Assembly (NCBI GenBank): GCA_029262235.1
Contig: JAJCZU010000008.1
Location: forward strand, 259,621 to 323,620
Source of the DNA: Candidatus Eiseniibacteriota bacterium
Lineage (GTDB): Bacteria; Orphanbacterota; Orphanbacteria; Orphanbacterales; Orphanbacteraceae
Length of the DNA stretch: 64,000 nucleotides
Direction of reading: 5' to 3'
Made by a program: the position numbers and the translations under genes. Positions within the stretch are counted from its first letter, which is position 1. The number at the start of each line of letters is the position of its first letter. This document shows, piece by piece, positions 14,623 to 23,572 of this stretch. A model generated the notes under the pieces. It was not told the DNA's origin. It worked only from the letters and a program-made list of their open reading frames with translations, and did no database searches.

Positions 14623-17256
14623 CTAGTCTGCTGCGGCGGGAAGCCGGGGCCGAATTTGAGTCACGACCATCGTCTCGTCGTTGAACGTTTCGGTCTCTTC
14701 GCCCACTTTCTTGCCGAGCAGAGCGGCGCCGATCGGCGCGCGATACGAAACGACTTCGGGCGCAAGCTCGCCGTCGCCCTCACCGAGCACCCAGTACGTC
14801 TGCGTTTCGCCCTTGGACGTCTTCACGGTAACTTCCGTACCGGGCGAGACGGCATCCTCGGGAAGATGCATGTCTTCGATCAGCGACGCCAGACGAACGC
14901 GTTCGTACATCTGCTCGAGGCGCTGGCTCGCGTCACGCTGCTTCTTCTTCGCGGCATGATATTCCGCGTTTTCTTTGAGGTCGCCGAGTTCGCGTGCTTC
15001 GCGGATCATTTTCGGAATCGTCGTTTTGAGATCCCAGTCGAGTTCTTCGACTTCTTTTCGCAGACGCTCCAGAGTCGGCTTCGTCATCAGAATGCGGCCG
15101 CCGTACTGGTCGAGCATCGACGTCTCGGCCACCGGCCTGAGCGCCTGACGCTTTTCTTCGACGGCAGCGGCAATATCAGAGAGCGGCGTATCCGTGAACA
15201 GCTCGAGAAGCGGGAACAGATAGCGCTCCGAATGTTTCCAGTGTGCGAGCCGGTTCGTGAGGAACTCACGCTCCGCTTCGTTCAGTTCGCAGGCCTGGAT
15301 CGCCTTCTTGAACGACGGCGTTTCGACAAGCTTCTGCGCGTCCTTGCGATGCGTCTCTTTCTCAGGCTCTTCGAGCAGGTAGATGATCGAGTGCATCATG
15401 CGTACGAGCAGATCCGGACGCGTATCGAGCAGCTCTTTCACGAGGAAGAGAACCGCATTGCCGCATCGCGGACTTTCGTCGAGCAGGTCGAGAATGATCA
15501 GGTCGCGAACGGTCGGTTCCATCACATCGAGCAGGCTCCACGCCTCTTTGCGAACGGAAAGAATACGCGAAGTCAGAAGCAGCCGCACGGCGCGTGTCTG
15601 TTCTTCGTCCGGCGCCACCTGCAGCAGCAGCTTCTGCTGTTCGGTCGCGAGTACGCCGAGTTCGGGATCGCGCTCGAGCGCGTGCAGCGCGTCGACGAAT
15701 CCGGCCTCGTCGGGGATCCCGACACGGTAGAGCATCATGTGCCCGAGCATGCGGAGCCCGGCGGGGCGTTCGTCGTTGTTCGCGATGTTGCGGATTTCGT
15801 TGCCGTAACGATCGGCCACGTCCTGCAGCCCGTCGGGATGCTGATCCAGGAAATTCGAAAGCAGCCCCATCGACTTCTTGAAGTTTCCGGCGAGGATCAC
15901 GTCAGGCGCGCGCACGTGCGCGTCGTCGCCGTCCTTCAGGCTGACAATGTTGCGGAAAGACTGCGTCCAGTCGAAGCGCGGATCCTTCTCCGCCTCCTTT
16001 TTGACGTTCTTCCACCAGTCGGCCCAGCTCTGGGCCGTCAGCAGTTCGAGATGAACGAGCTGTTTCTTGATCTGGTCGCGCGTGGCCTTGCCGCCGAGAT
16101 GTTCGAGAACGTGCTCGAGCAGATCGGGGCGACGTTCGGAAACGGCGCGCAGAACACCGTCGCGGTCGTGATACATCTTGACGCGCAGATCGGTGGAGTC
16201 CAGGAACTCGAGCGCGGTCTTCGCGAGCTGAAGGCTCATCTTGTGCTTCGGCTTGTCGAGGAAGTCGATCAGCAGATTCTCACCGTCGTTGTCCGTTACC
16301 TGCCCGACGCCCCATCCGTAATGGTAGACGTGCTTGCCGGCCGGAAGTTCCAGGAGCTTTTTCAAATTCTTGAGCGCCTCTTTGATCGGCACGTTTTCGT
16401 CGGCAATTCCCGTGCGCTCGAAAAGCTTCACGGGCTCGGTAAGATCCGGATACGCCTCGGGGCCGAAACGGACCGCGATCTTGCGAAGGGGACTGTCGTC
16501 GTTCGCCTTCGCCAGATGCTTGTGCAGAATCTTCCAGACGCGCCGGCCCATGCCATGCCTCTGGAACGGCTCCGTCACGAACTCGAAGATCGTCGTTACG
16601 CGGTCGAACTCTTCGATCTTGATGAGTTCGGTCATCGCGTCGAGGATGTGATCCGCTTCCACGGCGTCGACAGTTTCGACGAGCGCAAGAACGCCTTCTT
16701 CCAACCTGTCGAAATCTTTTTTCTTGGCGAATGTGGGAAGCGATGCGGCGATCAGTTTTCTTCCGGAGCGGTCACTGTCATCGATGCGGGATTGTCCGAG
16801 GGCCCAGAGCAGTTTGTGATCTTCGGGGGCGATCTCGTGGGCCCGTTCCAGAAGCGCCCTCGGCGCGTTCTCGGATCCCCCCTTCTCCCAGAGTCTCGCC
16901 GCGAACCGCGAAAACTCCGGGGTCGGCATCTCCTCGAGGAACCGTTCGAGAATCGGCCGGAGCCCCTCCCACTTTTTGTGCTGCTCGAGTCGCTCGCACA
17001 AGTGAGCGGTCATCCGCATGCCGATCGGACGGTCGCCGGCAACGAATTGCCCGCGCGCCGCGGCGTAGGCGAGAGTATCGCCTACCTCCTTGCCCTTCAC
17101 CAATGGTGCTACAAAAGTAAGTAGATTCGAACCCTTGCCATCTTCGACGATGTCTTCAACCGCCGTGACGATCAGTTCGACCGTTTCTTCATTGAGGGGG
17201 GTGGCCCCTCCCGTGGGATCCTGCTGAAGCTTCAGGATTTCCTTCAGTCTGTCCAA
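14623..17256 (-). CDS. greA: GreA-type transcription elongation factor with about 700-residue N-terminal extension
   Basis: 877 residues. Only the last ~165 are GreA: a coiled-coil segment (ELDWDLKTTIPKMIREARELGDLKENAEYHAAKKKQ, shown here in part; key tip residues D and E in GDLKENAEY) and the C-terminal FKBP-like domain (SPGTEVTVKT, SYRAPIGAALLGKKVGEE). GreA rescues backtracked RNA polymerase by stimulating transcript cleavage. The N-terminal ~700 residues are helical repeat-like; a similar long extension exists in chlamydial GreA. I start at TTG 17256 because GGAGG lies 7 nt before it. The frame continues to 17334 without a ribosome site. Confidence 0.85.
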   Translation of the reverse strand: MDRLKEILKLQQDPTGGATPLNEETVELIVTAVEDIVEDGKGSNLLTFVAPLVKGKEVGDTLAYAAARGQFVAGDRPIGMRMTAHLCERLEQHKKWEGLRPILERFLEEMPTPEFSRFAARLWEKGGSENAPRALLERAHEIAPEDHKLLWALGQSRIDDSDRSGRKLIAASLPTFAKKKDFDRLEEGVLALVETVDAVEADHILDAMTELIKIEEFDRVTTIFEFVTEPFQRHGMGRRVWKILHKHLAKANDDSPLRKIAVRFGPEAYPDLTEPVKLFERTGIADENVPIKEALKNLKKLLELPAGKHVYHYGWGVGQVTDNDGENLLIDFLDKPKHKMSLQLAKTALEFLDSTDLRVKMYHDRDGVLRAVSERRPDLLEHVLEHLGGKATRDQIKKQLVHLELLTAQSWADWWKNVKKEAEKDPRFDWTQSFRNIVSLKDGDDAHVRAPDVILAGNFKKSMGLLSNFLDQHPDGLQDVADRYGNEIRNIANNDERPAGLRMLGHMMLYRVGIPDEAGFVDALHALERDPELGVLATEQQKLLLQVAPDEEQTRAVRLLLTSRILSVRKEAWSLLDVMEPTVRDLIILDLLDESPRCGNAVLFLVKELLDTRPDLLVRMMHSIIYLLEEPEKETHRKDAQKLVETPSFKKAIQACELNEAEREFLTNRLAHWKHSERYLFPLLELFTDTPLSDIAAAVEEKRQALRPVAETSMLDQYGGRILMTKPTLERLRKEVEELDWDLKTTIPKMIREARELGDLKENAEYHAAKKKQRDASQRLEQMYERVRLASLIEDMHLPEDAVSPGTEVTVKTSKGETQTYWVLGEGDGELAPEVVSYRAPIGAALLGKKVGEETETFNDETMVVTQIRPRLPAAAD

Positions 17257-17409
17257 TCGATTTCCTCCGAGTAGAGAAGGAGTATGGTATCGCATACCCC
17301 GAGTCCTGACAAGGTAAGGGGAATTTTCTATCACGCCAAGTCCCCCCCTTGAACCTCTCCCCGGCGAGTGGGATCATAGCCTGATATTCACCCTTTCAGG
17401 AGAAGTTTG

Positions 17410-19089
17410 ATGGCGCTGGTCGAGTGCGTACCGAATATCAGTGAGGGACGCGATCCTTCGATAATTCAAGCGGTTACGGCGGAACTGGGACACGTGGAGG
17501 GGGTCACGCTCCTCGATGTGGACCCCGGAAAAGCCACAAATCGGACGGTCATTACTTTTGTGGGCGGTCCGGACGCCGTTGTCGAGGGCGCGTTTCGAAT
17601 CATCGCAAAAGCGGCGGAATTGATCGATATGAGCCGCCACGAGGGGGAACACCCCCGGATGGGAGCCACGGACGTGTGCCCGTTCATCCCCGTTTCGGGG
17701 ATCACGATGGACGAATGCGCGGAGCTCGCCCGGCGGCTCGGCAAGCGTGTCGGGCGTGAACTCGGCGTTCCCGTCTATCTATATGAACACGCGGCCACGA
17801 GCCCCGAGCGCGCGAACCTGGCCACGATACGCGCCGGCGAATACGAAGGGCTCGCGAAAAAACTGCAGGACCCGCACTGGAAACCCGATTTCGGCGACGC
17901 GAAGTTCAACGCGCGGGCCGGCGCCACCGTGATCGGCGCGCGCAAGTTCCTGATCGCGTACAACGTGAATCTGAACAGCGTGAACAAAGCGCTCGCGCAC
18001 GACATCGCTTTGAACATCCGCGAGGCGGGACGCAACATGCGCGGCGCGGACGGCAAGTTCGTGCGCGGTGCCGACGGCAAGCCGAAAATACAGCCGGGGC
18101 TTTTCAAGGACGTGAAAGCGGTCGGCTGGTACATCGACGAATATCAGCGCGCGCAGATTTCGATCAACTTCACCGACCACGAAGTGTCTCCGATTCATGA
18201 GGTGTTCGAAGAGATTCGCAGGCAGGCGGCCGAGCGCGGCATGCGCGTCACGGGAAGCGAACTCGTGGGGCTCATTCCGAAGAGCGCGCTCGTTGCGGCC
18301 GGACTCTACTATCTCGAAAAGCAGGACGCGTCGCTCGGCGTTCCCGAAGCGCGTGTGATCGAAACGGCGATTCAGTCGCTCGGGCTGCACGACCTCGGCC
18401 CGTTCGACCCGGCCGAAAAAGTGATCGAGTATCGCGTGGGCGGCGAGCATGGCGCGCTTGCCGCCATGACCGTCAAACAGTTTGTGGATGAAGTGTCGAC
18501 CGAATCTCCCGCCCCCGGCGGCGGCAGCGTGGCCGCGCTCTGCGGTTCGCTCGGCGCGGCACTTTCGTCAATGGTCGCGAATCTCACGGTGGGCAAGAAG
18601 GGATACGAGGATCACTGGAAGACGATGAGCGATATCGCCGTCGAGGCGCAGGCGCTCAAGGTCTTCTTCGTCGACATGATCGATCGCGACACCGAAGCGT
18701 TTACGGGCGTGCTTGTCGCGCGGCGCCTTCCGAACGGGAGCCCGGCCGAGAAAAAGGCGCGCGAAGACGCGATTCTCGCCGCGATGAAGGACGCGAGCAT
18801 GGTCCCGTTCGCGACGCTCGAAGCGTGCCTGCGCGCAACCGACCTCGCGGAACGCTCCGCGAAAAACGGGAATTCCGCCGTGCTCTCGGACGCGGCGGTC
18901 GGCGCGCTCTGCGCAGAAGCGGCGGCGGAAAGCGCCTGGTTCAACGTGCTCATCAATATCGGCGATATCGACGATCCCGCATTCGTGCAGGATCTGAAAG
19001 CCAGGGCCGACGGCGTGCTCGAAGCCGTACGCAACCAGTCGAGGAGCGTGCGCGATTCCGTTCGAATCGCGATCGAATCGGGTTCCTGA
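17410..19089 (+). CDS. ftcD: Bifunctional glutamate formimidoyltransferase / formimidoyl-THF cyclodeaminase
   Basis: 559 residues from ATG 17410 (AGGAG 8 nt upstream). Residues 1-350 are the formimidoyltransferase (LVECVPNISEGRDPS, SRHEGEHPRMGATDVCPF, FNARAGATVIGARKFLIAYNVNL region). Residues about 358-559 are the cyclodeaminase (TVKQFVDEVSTESPAPGGGS, AALCGSLGAALSSMVANLT). Together they move the formimino group of histidine breakdown onto tetrahydrofolate and release ammonia. The fusion is typical of animals and occurs in some bacteria; most bacteria encode the two parts separately. No other hut gene is in the window. Confidence 0.92.
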   Translation: MALVECVPNISEGRDPSIIQAVTAELGHVEGVTLLDVDPGKATNRTVITFVGGPDAVVEGAFRIIAKAAELIDMSRHEGEHPRMGATDVCPFIPVSGITMDECAELARRLGKRVGRELGVPVYLYEHAATSPERANLATIRAGEYEGLAKKLQDPHWKPDFGDAKFNARAGATVIGARKFLIAYNVNLNSVNKALAHDIALNIREAGRNMRGADGKFVRGADGKPKIQPGLFKDVKAVGWYIDEYQRAQISINFTDHEVSPIHEVFEEIRRQAAERGMRVTGSELVGLIPKSALVAAGLYYLEKQDASLGVPEARVIETAIQSLGLHDLGPFDPAEKVIEYRVGGEHGALAAMTVKQFVDEVSTESPAPGGGSVAALCGSLGAALSSMVANLTVGKKGYEDHWKTMSDIAVEAQALKVFFVDMIDRDTEAFTGVLVARRLPNGSPAEKKAREDAILAAMKDASMVPFATLEACLRATDLAERSAKNGNSAVLSDAAVGALCAEAAAESAWFNVLINIGDIDDPAFVQDLKARADGVLEAVRNQSRSVRDSVRIAIESGS

Positions 19090-19153
19090 CGCCTGTACCG
19101 ATCGTGCCGGTCCGTTTCTTTCCTGATGAGCGCGACGAACCTGCGGGGCAGTT

Positions 19154-21352
19154 GTGGATTTTTCGATTCTGAGAATCGCGCTCGATCTGACGTACGGTCT
19201 GGCTTTGAACGCCCTGCTTGTTTGCGCCGCCGTTTCCCTCTCCAGGCGCGGCGCGAAGCGCGGGAACGACGACGACCGCACGGCAACGATCGGCGCCATC
19301 GAAAGCGTGCTTTCACTCGGGCTCGCGTTTGCAGCGCTACTCGTACTTATCGTGACCGTCGCCGGATCGTGCGGCGTACTCGACAACCGGCCGGCCGTTC
19401 TGGCACTTACGGCCGTTGCCGCCTGGATCTGCGGTCTGCTTCCTTCGCGGCGCACGAAGAACTGGCGGTCCACCGCAACCCGGGCCCTGGATAGCGGGCG
19501 CGGCCTCTCGCACCTTCTGCTGCGCGGCCGGGCCGGCTTCGTCGCCCTCGGCCTCCTTCTGATTCCCTGGCTCGCGATCTTCTGCGATCAGGCGTTCGTT
19601 CCGCCCGTAGCGTGGGACGCGCTGACGTATCATCTCGTGCAGCCCGTGCACTGGATCCAGACGGGTACTCTTTCCACGCTTCCTCAGCCATTCGGTGAAC
19701 CGGGCATCCCCTACTTTCCGCTGGTCGTCGAAATCCTCTACTGCTGGGGCTATCTTTCGACCGGCAGCGACGCATGGACTGTCTTCGCGCAGGTTCCCGC
19801 CGCCCTCGCAGGCGCGCTTGCGATCGCGGGAACCGTCGTGCAGCTCGGCGCCCGGCCGCGCGCGGGAGCCATTGCCGGCATTCTCTGGATCAGCCTGCCG
19901 CTCGTCATCCGGCAGACGGTCGAGCCGATGGTGGACATCTGGATCGGCGCGTTTTTTCTCGCGGCACTCTTTTTCGTGATCCGATGGCGGGAAGCCGGCG
20001 AGACGGGAAGAATCTGGTTCGCAAGCGCCGCGGCCGGGCTCATGGTCGGAACGAAATACACGGGCGCGGTATACCTGCTCCCGCTCTTTCTCCTCGTGGC
20101 CGTCGCGATTCCGTTCCGCCTGCGGAGCGGCACGAAGCCCGGCGAAATCGTGCGCGCCGTCGGAGCCGGCACGGTCGTGGCACTGCTTCTCGGCGGCTAC
20201 ACGTACGCGCGCAACCTGTGGGCGGGCGGGAATCCGTTTCTGCCGCTCGAAGTCGCGATCGGCGAAACCGTCCTCTTCCCGGGGCTCGTCTCTCCGGACC
20301 GCTATTTCGCGATGGAGCTCTTCGACGACGCGCATTCGCGTCTGACGATGGTCCGGTTCCTCTTCTCGCCACGCGCGATCCTGGACTTCGGCCCGGGCTT
20401 CGCCGCACTCGCTTTCGTTCCGTTTCTCGCGATCGGCATCGCCGCGGCTCGTCGCTCCGGGGCACGCGCGCTTCCTGCGGCCCTGGCCGTGGTCGCGCTG
20501 CTACTGCTCGCGGCCCACCTCTTCCTGATTCCGTACAAGTCGAACCGCTACCTGTTTCCGTTCGCAGGGACGGCCATCGCGCTGGCCCTGCTGATCGTTC
20601 CCGCGCGCATGCAGAACCTGCTGCTGTTCTTCCCCGCAGTCTCGCTGCCTCTCACTCTGTTTTACTGGGGGAAGGAAATGGCCTGGGGCGGAGTGACCGG
20701 GCACCACGTGTTCTACTTCGCTCTGATTGCCGCCTGCGCGCCGATCGCTTTCCTCTTGATGAAGCGTGGGCGAAGAAGCGGCACGACCAGGCGCCGGCTG
20801 ATCACGACCGCCGTTCTGCTCCTCGCGTGCGCCGGCGCGCAGACGTTTTACGAATCGCAGCGCTATCCGCAGTGGCTCCGGTTCTGGAGTACGCGTTTTG
20901 AGTGGGAGAGCGGCGGCAAGGCGCGCGAAGATCTGGCGGCAACCGCGGCAGCGTGGAGCGCGCTTGCCGATCTCACGCGCGACGAACCGGCCACGATCGC
21001 CCACACGGGCAACAACCTCCCCTACCCGCTCACGGGAACGAGGCTTCGGAACCGCATTCTCTTTGTTCCCCGCAACGAGAATCGAGAGGGTGTGGTGTTC
21101 GACTGGAACGTGCGGCCGCACGACATTCTGGCGGGCGAGTCAAAGCAGGCCTGGCTTCCAAACGTGTTCGATCTGGAGGTGGATTATCTCTGTGTTTTTC
21201 GGATGGATGAACGGTTCGATCCGGAACTCGGCTTCCCCGTTGAGGACGCATGGGCCCGGGAACACCCGGCGTGGTTCGTGCCTGTGCACACTTCACACTG
21301 GGCCCGGATTTATCGGGTGGACGCCGTCGTAGTGCCTGCCGCGGACGAGTGA
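19154..21352 (+). CDS. Polytopic membrane protein, GT-C-like glycosyltransferase
   Basis: 732 residues with about 12 hydrophobic segments and a soluble C-terminal tail from about residue 590. The first external loop after VPPVAWDALTYHL contains the acidic D/YH signature of the dolichyl-phosphate-mannose/ArnT-like GT-C fold, in which lipid-linked sugars are transferred at the periplasmic face. GTG start at 19154; the ribosome site is weak. It opens the polysaccharide locus, so a role in glycan or lipid modification is likely, but donor and acceptor are unknown. Confidence 0.7.
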   Translation: MDFSILRIALDLTYGLALNALLVCAAVSLSRRGAKRGNDDDRTATIGAIESVLSLGLAFAALLVLIVTVAGSCGVLDNRPAVLALTAVAAWICGLLPSRRTKNWRSTATRALDSGRGLSHLLLRGRAGFVALGLLLIPWLAIFCDQAFVPPVAWDALTYHLVQPVHWIQTGTLSTLPQPFGEPGIPYFPLVVEILYCWGYLSTGSDAWTVFAQVPAALAGALAIAGTVVQLGARPRAGAIAGILWISLPLVIRQTVEPMVDIWIGAFFLAALFFVIRWREAGETGRIWFASAAAGLMVGTKYTGAVYLLPLFLLVAVAIPFRLRSGTKPGEIVRAVGAGTVVALLLGGYTYARNLWAGGNPFLPLEVAIGETVLFPGLVSPDRYFAMELFDDAHSRLTMVRFLFSPRAILDFGPGFAALAFVPFLAIGIAAARRSGARALPAALAVVALLLLAAHLFLIPYKSNRYLFPFAGTAIALALLIVPARMQNLLLFFPAVSLPLTLFYWGKEMAWGGVTGHHVFYFALIAACAPIAFLLMKRGRRSGTTRRRLITTAVLLLACAGAQTFYESQRYPQWLRFWSTRFEWESGGKAREDLAATAAAWSALADLTRDEPATIAHTGNNLPYPLTGTRLRNRILFVPRNENREGVVFDWNVRPHDILAGESKQAWLPNVFDLEVDYLCVFRMDERFDPELGFPVEDAWAREHPAWFVPVHTSHWARIYRVDAVVVPAADE

Positions 21353-21355
21353 TCC

Positions 21356-22108
21356 CTACTCCTGATCGCGCCGTCGCGCACTCACGATCAGGTTCGGCTC
21401 CAGAATGACCTTGCGGGCGCTGATGCCGGACGCGAAGAGCGCGGCGCGGGCCACGAACCGCACCGGGTGCCAGACGACCTTGCGCATCATCTCCATACCG
21501 GCCGAAGGCATCCTCACGAGACCGGGCAGAATTCTCACGTCGCGATATCCGAGACTCGTGAAAAGCTCCTCCGCGGAGTAGTGATTCAGAATGCACTCGT
21601 GTGTGAAGTCGCCGTGAGAGAAGACGGTGCCGAACAGCGAGTCGATGTTCGGCGTGCGGAAGATCACCTGCCCGCCCGGCCGCAGCGCCTTCTGCGCGGC
21701 GGCGAGAAGCGTGACGAGTTCGCTTTTCGTGTAGTGCTCGATGATGTCGATTCCGGTAATGAGATCGTAGCGGTTCCCGGCCCCCTCGAGGAACGGAATC
21801 GCGTCCGCCGCGCGCACTTCGGCGTGCCCGAGGGCGTGGGCGAGCGCGACCTGGTCTTCGCTGATATCGATGCCGGCAATATCGGTGTAGCCCGCGCGCT
21901 TCAGCGCCCCGATCATCGACCCCGTGCCGGAGCCGATATCGAGCACGGCCGCATGCGTCGGCACATCCAGCAGCGGCATGATCTCGCTCTCGAGATGGAG
22001 TGACGCCGCATTCACGGAATCGGCCGTCTTTTCGAGGCTTTCGAAGCGCCCCTGGCTCCGCGAGTAGTCGCGATAAAGCGTCTCACGATAGCGGGTCGAT
22101 TCCTCCAT
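21356..22108 (-). CDS. SAM-dependent methyltransferase (class I)
   Basis: 250 residues with Rossmann motifs VLDIGSGTGSMIGAL (motif I), GIDISEDQVALAHA, NRYDLITGIDIIEHY, and LRPGGQVIFRTPN. This UbiG/COG2227-like type often methylates sugars or lipids in polysaccharide loci. ATG 22108 is chosen over longer starts because a promoter (22187-22216) fits it with a 72-nt leader. It is divergent from wzz and convergent, 3 nt apart, with the GT-C-like gene. Confidence 0.82.
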   Translation of the reverse strand: MEESTRYRETLYRDYSRSQGRFESLEKTADSVNAASLHLESEIMPLLDVPTHAAVLDIGSGTGSMIGALKRAGYTDIAGIDISEDQVALAHALGHAEVRAADAIPFLEGAGNRYDLITGIDIIEHYTKSELVTLLAAAQKALRPGGQVIFRTPNIDSLFGTVFSHGDFTHECILNHYSAEELFTSLGYRDVRILPGLVRMPSAGMEMMRKVVWHPVRFVARAALFASGISARKVILEPNLIVSARRRDQE

Positions 22109-22186
22109 GCGGGCCACCTTCGCGCCCTTCGAGGGGCGGCACTGTCCTGGGACGAACACGTTTCCGGGAACTGCGGTCTGACCGCG

Positions 22187-22216
22187 ATAGTACGCCCTGC
22201 CCGATATGCCTGTCCA
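22187..22216 (-). promoter_or_regulatory. Promoter of methyltransferase gene, with palindrome at start site
   Basis: On the minus strand TGGACA (22216-22211) and TACTAT (22192-22187) are separated by 18 nt. The palindrome GCGGTC-T-GACCGC (22173-22185) overlaps the expected start site and could be an operator. Confidence 0.5.
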
Positions 22217-22246
22217 CCGGGCCCCCGCCCCCCCGGGGACCCTCGA

Positions 22247-22276
22247 TTGACATGCTCTCGAACCGCGGGATACTAT
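22247..22276 (+). promoter_or_regulatory. Promoter of the wzz-wzy-wzx operon
   Basis: A perfect TTGACA at 22247-22252 and TACTAT at 22271-22276 are spaced by 18 nt, about 50 nt before the GTG of wzz. The divergent methyltransferase promoter has the same spacer length and the same -10 hexamer. Confidence 0.7.
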
Positions 22277-22328
22277 CTCACGGCCCATTCCTGTCGGCCT
22301 AACCGTTCAAACGTTCAGGGATATCAGC

Positions 22329-23549
22329 GTGAGCGAATCTGAAAACAAGCAGGATCAGCGCGACTTCTCCGTGCTGGGAGCCCTCGAGGTTCTGGTACGG
22401 CACCGGCGCCTCATCGTGGCGAACGTAATCATTGTTACGCTCATCGCGGTGATCGTTTCGCTCCTGCTGCCGAAATGGTACCGCAGCACGGCCGTGATCC
22501 TGCCGCCGGAGTCGAGCTTCGATCCGCTCATGACCATGGGCGCCGTGGCGCGGGTGGCTGCCACCGCCAACCTTCCGTGGTTCGCGACGAAGTCCGACGT
22601 GTACGGCGTGGTACTTACGAGCCGTTTTCTGGCCGAGAAACTCATCGAGCGCTACGACCTGATCAACGTCTACGAAGCCGACAATATCGAAGAGGCGATC
22701 AAGGCCCTGAACCGGCATCGGTGGATCCGCGTAACGGACGAAGGATTGATCGAAGTCAGCGTGGAGGCGCGCGATCCGCAGATGGCGGCCGACATGGCGA
22801 ACACGTCGCTCGAATATCTCGACGAATTCAACCGCAACACCCGCATGACGGACGGCAAGAAAACGCTGCTGTTCGTCGAAGAGCGCATCCGGGAAACCGA
22901 AATCGACCTCGAAGCCGCCGAGAACGCGCTGCAGGATTTCCAGGAGGAGTTCGGGGCCGTCGAGCTCACGGTGCAGACCGAGGCGCTGATCACGGCCGCG
23001 GTCGAAATCGAAACGCAGATCCGGGCCATCGACCTGCAGCTCACGAACCTCAGGAGCTTCGCCACCGAGAGCTTTCCCGAAGTGCAGAATTTCCGCGCGC
23101 AGAAACGAAACCTCGAAGCACAGCTGCAGGAGCTCATCGGCAAGACCGAGCAGGACCCGCTCGATTCAGGCATAGGCGATTCTCCGATCTCGCCCGCGCT
23201 TCGTCGCCTGCCCGATGTCGGCATTCGCTACGTACGCCTCCGGCGCCAGGTGGAGCTGCTTTCGAACGTGTATTCGTTTCTCGCGCAGGAGCTGGAGCGA
23301 TCGAAGATTCTGGCCAAGCGCGATACGCCCACGATCCAGCTGCTCGACAGCGCTTCGCCGCCCGTAAAAAGACACCGCCCACGGAGAACGCTGATCGTGA
23401 TCGTCGCGTTCATCGCCTCCATATTCGGCAGCGTGTTTCTCGCCTTCGGTCTCGATTTCATGAGTCGCTGGCGCGAGGACGAGGAAAACCACCGTCGCCT
23501 CACGCGGATCATCGGCACGCTGCGGAACGACTGGCGGGGGTCGCGCTGA
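22329..23549 (+). CDS. wzz: Wzz/GumC-type polysaccharide chain-length determinant
   Basis: 406 residues with the two-TM layout of polysaccharide co-polymerases: TM1 at about 29-48 (LIVANVIIVTLIAVIVSLL) and TM2 near 352-372, with a long periplasmic coiled-coil region between (TRMTDGKKTLLFVEERIRE to ELIGKTEQD). There is no C-terminal tyrosine kinase, so it is a class 1/2-like or kinase-less GumC form. It should set polymer length together with the Wzy product encoded next. GTG start at 22329. Confidence 0.85.
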   Translation: MSESENKQDQRDFSVLGALEVLVRHRRLIVANVIIVTLIAVIVSLLLPKWYRSTAVILPPESSFDPLMTMGAVARVAATANLPWFATKSDVYGVVLTSRFLAEKLIERYDLINVYEADNIEEAIKALNRHRWIRVTDEGLIEVSVEARDPQMAADMANTSLEYLDEFNRNTRMTDGKKTLLFVEERIRETEIDLEAAENALQDFQEEFGAVELTVQTEALITAAVEIETQIRAIDLQLTNLRSFATESFPEVQNFRAQKRNLEAQLQELIGKTEQDPLDSGIGDSPISPALRRLPDVGIRYVRLRRQVELLSNVYSFLAQELERSKILAKRDTPTIQLLDSASPPVKRHRPRRTLIVIVAFIASIFGSVFLAFGLDFMSRWREDEENHRRLTRIIGTLRNDWRGSR

Positions 23550-23572
23550 TCCGCTGACCGCTTCCGGGTCGC

